Source: Candidatus Pacearchaeota archaeon
GTDB taxonomy: Archaea; Nanobdellota; Nanobdellia; Pacearchaeales; GW2011-AR1
Assembly (NCBI GenBank): GCA_002688335.1
Contig: NZCQ01000065.1
Span: forward strand, 1-24,839
Length of the DNA: 24,839 nucleotides
Direction of reading: 5' to 3'
Shown here: positions 22,406 to 24,839 of the stretch, in pieces
Position numbering within the stretch: position 1 is the stretch's first letter
Layout of the letters: each line of letters opens with the position of its first letter
Notes under the pieces: generated by a model
Told to the model about the DNA's origin: nothing
Seen by the model: only the letters and a program-made list of their open reading frames with translations
Databases searched by the model: none
Position numbers and translations under genes: made by a program

Positions 22406-23148
22406 CTACTAACATTCCCTCTAACCTTCTCAATTATCTTTTGAAAAGTTATGTGATAATCCCTAACTCTAACGGGAGCATTTGTCAATGGACGATTATG
22501 TGCGATAGCATTTCTTATGGGTTCCATATCTTGTAGTTTACTACACCATTCTTTTGTATCAATATAATCTGAGAAAATATTCTTATTAGATTCTATAATC
22601 ACTTTATAATCATAGAAATCTGCAAATAACAAGAGGTCTACTTCTCTTTCTTCATCCAACCCCTCTTCTCTCCTAGAAGCACATTTTGCCCTAACTTTCT
22701 TTGGAACTCCTTCTCTCCACCATTTACTTCCATGTTCTATCTCAAGCAATATCCTTATGAGCTCTCTAACATTATTTTCAAACAAATACAGACTATCTCT
22801 CTTAGATACTTGATAAGAGTTTCCTCCCGGATTCGCATTGTTAGAAATGCATTTTGTTAGATACTCTTTTATAGAAATTCCTGGAATATTTCTATGGAGG
22901 TTCTCCTTAAAATAAACCTCTGCCTCTTTAAATCTACCAATCTTATACAATAATTCTCCGAGCATAATCTTTGGAGCCCATAAGTGGGGCCCTAATTTAA
23001 TCGATTGCTTAAATAGCTTCTCTATAACTTCCAAACTCTCTATATCTTTCAATCTCTTATTCATTATCTCTTTCCCAAGATAATAATAATTCATTGCATC
23101 CCTTGGATTTTTCCTAACCTGATCCTTTAAATAATTTTCAGCCTGCAT
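22402..23148 (-). CDS. TPR protein with C-terminal Swt1-like HEPN domain
   Basis: A protein of about 248 residues. The N-terminal half has TPR-like repeats (NYYYLGKEIM, WAPKIMLGELLYKIGRFKEAEVYF). The C-terminal half (about 115-240) resembles the HEPN domain of Swt1: a helix LYLFENNVRELIRILLEIE, then SKWWREGVPKKVRAK, then FADFYDYKVIIESNKNIF, ending in MEPIRNAIAHNRPL. That contains the HEPN Arg-x4-His motif (RNAIAH), so it may be an endoribonuclease. I start at the ATG at 23148, preceded by GGTGAT (ribosome site); a TTG at 23172 would add eight residues. A TTTATATTT box lies upstream. It overlaps the SNase gene by four bases. Confidence 0.75.
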   Translation of the reverse strand: MQAENYLKDQVRKNPRDAMNYYYLGKEIMNKRLKDIESLEVIEKLFKQSIKLGPHLWAPKIMLGELLYKIGRFKEAEVYFKENLHRNIPGISIKEYLTKCISNNANPGGNSYQVSKRDSLYLFENNVRELIRILLEIEHGSKWWREGVPKKVRAKCASRREEGLDEEREVDLLLFADFYDYKVIIESNKNIFSDYIDTKEWCSKLQDMEPIRNAIAHNRPLTNAPVRVRDYHITFQKIIEKVRGNVSR

Positions 23149-23329
23149 ATTATCACCCAATTTTAGAACCAAATATAAACTTTAGAAATTAGTTTATATG
23201 AGGCTCTGAATAAATCACATAGTGATTTTTTCTAGTCTTTAATTAAAAATCACTCCAGCTTTTTAACCATTTCTCTACTTTAATAATCGATTCAAGAAAC
23301 TATTTAAACAAGTTCGCACAATTAAGGAT

Positions 23330-23992
23330 ATGAAAAAGAGTTACCGGATCCCTTGGCTTCCAATTTCAGCATTATTGTTTTATTTAGGTGCAATTTTTCT
23401 TTGGCAAATTCATTTGATTCCCCCTCCCCACGAGATCATATCTTTTTTAGAGAATCTTTATAGGGGCTATGGACTATTGGGATTATCCATAGCAACCTTC
23501 TTAGAAGGTATAGTTTATCTCGGACTTTATTTCCCCGGCTCTTTTGTTATAGCCCTATCTGTTTTTCTGTCAGATGGATCTTTTATTTCACTTCTGTCAA
23601 TCAGCATAACTGTTGCATTCACTTTAACATTCACTTCTCTAATAAACTATTGGTTAGGCAAACACGTAAGGTTCAAACATTTAAATGAAGAAGATTTATT
23701 ATTTGATCCTAAACAACCCTCAAATAAGGGGCTATTTTTTTCTTGTTGGCATCCAAATCTCCTAGCATTTTATTTTTTTGACGCAGGCATAGAAAAGAAA
23801 TCCTTCAAAAAAATTCTCTATGTTCCATTTTTTATGATCCCCATCGGACTATTTTCAGCATATCTTCTGTACTCTTTAAAAGCCTTCCTGATCCCTCAAA
23901 TAGAGAAATTCTATATTATGATCGCCCTCTTAGTTATCTGGTTTATTATTGCATTCTTGTTTACAAATAAAAGGAAATTACATCTAAAATGA
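23330..23992 (+). CDS. DedA/VTT-family membrane protein
   Basis: A 220-residue membrane protein with about five hydrophobic segments (roughly 10-29, 50-80, 84-110, 162-185, 193-212). The re-entrant region FLEGIVYLGLYFPGSFVI resembles the DedA signature of an acidic residue before a Pro-Gly turn, and INYWLGKHV the following segment. DedA relatives are lipid scramblases or lipid carriers, some important for membrane homeostasis; here this is by family only. CTATTTAAAC (about 23299-23308) lies 26 bases before the ATG. The last codon and stop overlap the recombinase start as ATGA, so the two are coupled. Confidence 0.75.
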   Translation: MKKSYRIPWLPISALLFYLGAIFLWQIHLIPPPHEIISFLENLYRGYGLLGLSIATFLEGIVYLGLYFPGSFVIALSVFLSDGSFISLLSISITVAFTLTFTSLINYWLGKHVRFKHLNEEDLLFDPKQPSNKGLFFSCWHPNLLAFYFFDAGIEKKSFKKILYVPFFMIPIGLFSAYLLYSLKAFLIPQIEKFYIMIALLVIWFIIAFLFTNKRKLHLK

Positions 23993-24807
23993 ACTCCCAA
24001 GATTTCTTAAAAAAATTGGAAACCGAAATTAAAATCTCCAAACTATCTCCTTATACTTTAAGAAATTATCTCTTCTTTAACAGAGAGTTACTTGATCTCA
24101 CGAAAAAGCAGCCCGACAAAATTGATTCAGATGATGTAAAATTATTTCTAGCAGAAAGAATGAACAACTTATCTTCATCATCTACTATTCTTTTCCTATC
24201 TTCCATCAAGTTCGCTTACTCCACAATCTTAGGAAAAGATCCAACCTCCGGAATAAAAAGGCCCAAGACTGAAAAAAAGCTCCCCACAGTTTTAACCAAG
24301 GAAGAAATAATCACTTTATTCAATTCAACCACTACAAAAAAAAGTCGTTTAATTTTAGAGTTATTATATTCTTCTGGATTAAGAGTTTCAGAGCTTGTAA
24401 ATCTCAAACCTGTTAATCTTGATTTTTCAGAGAACATTGGATGGGTTAGATCTGGAAAGGGGAAAAAAGATCGATTTTTTATTTTATCAACTAAGCTATC
24501 AAAAAAATTAGAGAAGTTCATAAACAAAAATCAAGAGTGGAATTTTTTGTTTTCAAAAGAAAACCCCTTAACCACTAGAAACATTCAGAAAATAGTTCAG
24601 AAAGCAACTGTAAAAGCTAAAATAGACAAATCTGTTCATCCACATACCTTAAGACATTCATTTGCAACCCATCTCTTAGATAATGGGGTAGACATAAGAA
24701 AGATCCAAGCACTCCTAGGGCATAGCAATATTTCTACTACCATGTTGTACACCCACCTCTCTCAAGAACAATTACAGGGCATAAAAAGCCCCCTAGACAG
24801 CCTATAA
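23989..24807 (+). CDS. xerA: Tyrosine recombinase, XerA type
   Basis: A 272-residue integrase-family protein with an N-terminal SAM-like core-binding domain (1-90) and a catalytic domain with every active residue. R132 lies in SSGLRVSEL, K157 in GKGKKDR, H219 and R222 in HPHTLRHSFATH, H245 in LLGHSNIST and Tyr254 in MLYTH. The size matches the single archaeal XerA that resolves chromosome dimers at dif. No additional integrase-specific domain is present, so I favour a housekeeping role over a mobile element. Its start overlaps the DedA-like gene. A dif-like site was not identified in the window. Confidence 0.9.
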   Translation: MNSQDFLKKLETEIKISKLSPYTLRNYLFFNRELLDLTKKQPDKIDSDDVKLFLAERMNNLSSSSTILFLSSIKFAYSTILGKDPTSGIKRPKTEKKLPTVLTKEEIITLFNSTTTKKSRLILELLYSSGLRVSELVNLKPVNLDFSENIGWVRSGKGKKDRFFILSTKLSKKLEKFINKNQEWNFLFSKENPLTTRNIQKIVQKATVKAKIDKSVHPHTLRHSFATHLLDNGVDIRKIQALLGHSNISTTMLYTHLSQEQLQGIKSPLDSL

Positions 24808-24839
24808 CCTGGATTATTTTTTAATCAAATTAAAATTTC

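Overview
The window looks like the chromosome of a small-genome, AT-rich archaeon, most likely a DPANN lineage (Pacearchaeota- or Woesearchaeota-like). The evidence is a set of archaeal hallmark genes: the PolD small subunit DP1, Orc1/Cdc6, an Lhr helicase with its COG1407 phosphoesterase, a TrmB regulator, a XerA-type recombinase and PRC-barrel and AbrB small proteins. Many genes also have a TTTAAA/TTTATAA-type TATA box about 26 bases before the start codon, as expected for leaderless archaeal transcripts. The lineage assignment is an inference from gene content; no rRNA or tRNA gene was seen.

Layout. (1) 1-2476: a minus-strand rhodanese gene and a two-gene minus-strand unit of unknown function, divergent from a TrmB-family regulator behind a palindromic operator-like region. 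(2) 2478-7457: a replication cluster with DP1, a small unknown gene, orc1/cdc6 split by a LAGLIDADG intein inside its ATP-binding P-loop, and a 630-base very AT-rich gap holding one good ORB-like site. Genes diverge from this gap, which is the best candidate for the replication origin. (3) 7458-9340: four plus-strand genes (PRC-barrel, membrane-anchored Ada-like zinc protein, two unknowns). (4) 9337-13244: an unknown gene, the metallophosphoesterase and Lhr, all minus strand. (5) 13302-16081: a small winged-helix protein and a convergent pair of paralogous coiled-coil/winged-helix proteins. Each of the two carries clusters of repeated DNA inside its coding sequence, and the same DNA is read in different frames. 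A palindromic copy of the motif and a 100-base multi-hairpin element lie in the adjacent AT-rich gap. (6) 16082-22405: an accessory-looking stretch of short genes. It includes a Cys-rich membrane protein, a possibly frameshifted gene, a zinc ribbon, a 54-residue AbrB-like protein divergent from a zinc-ribbon HNH nuclease, a compact UvrD-type helicase, several orphans and an msrB remnant. (7) 21905-24807: a TPR-HEPN(Swt1-like) gene overlapping a membrane-anchored SNase gene, then a DedA-like membrane protein overlapping a XerA-type tyrosine recombinase.

The two most notable points are the intein that blocks the Orc1/Cdc6 P-loop next to the likely origin, and the paired DNA-binding proteins whose genes contain frame-independent repeats. 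The repeats could be self-embedded binding sites (autoregulation, or a centromere-like locus), or slippage-prone tracts that allow phase variation.
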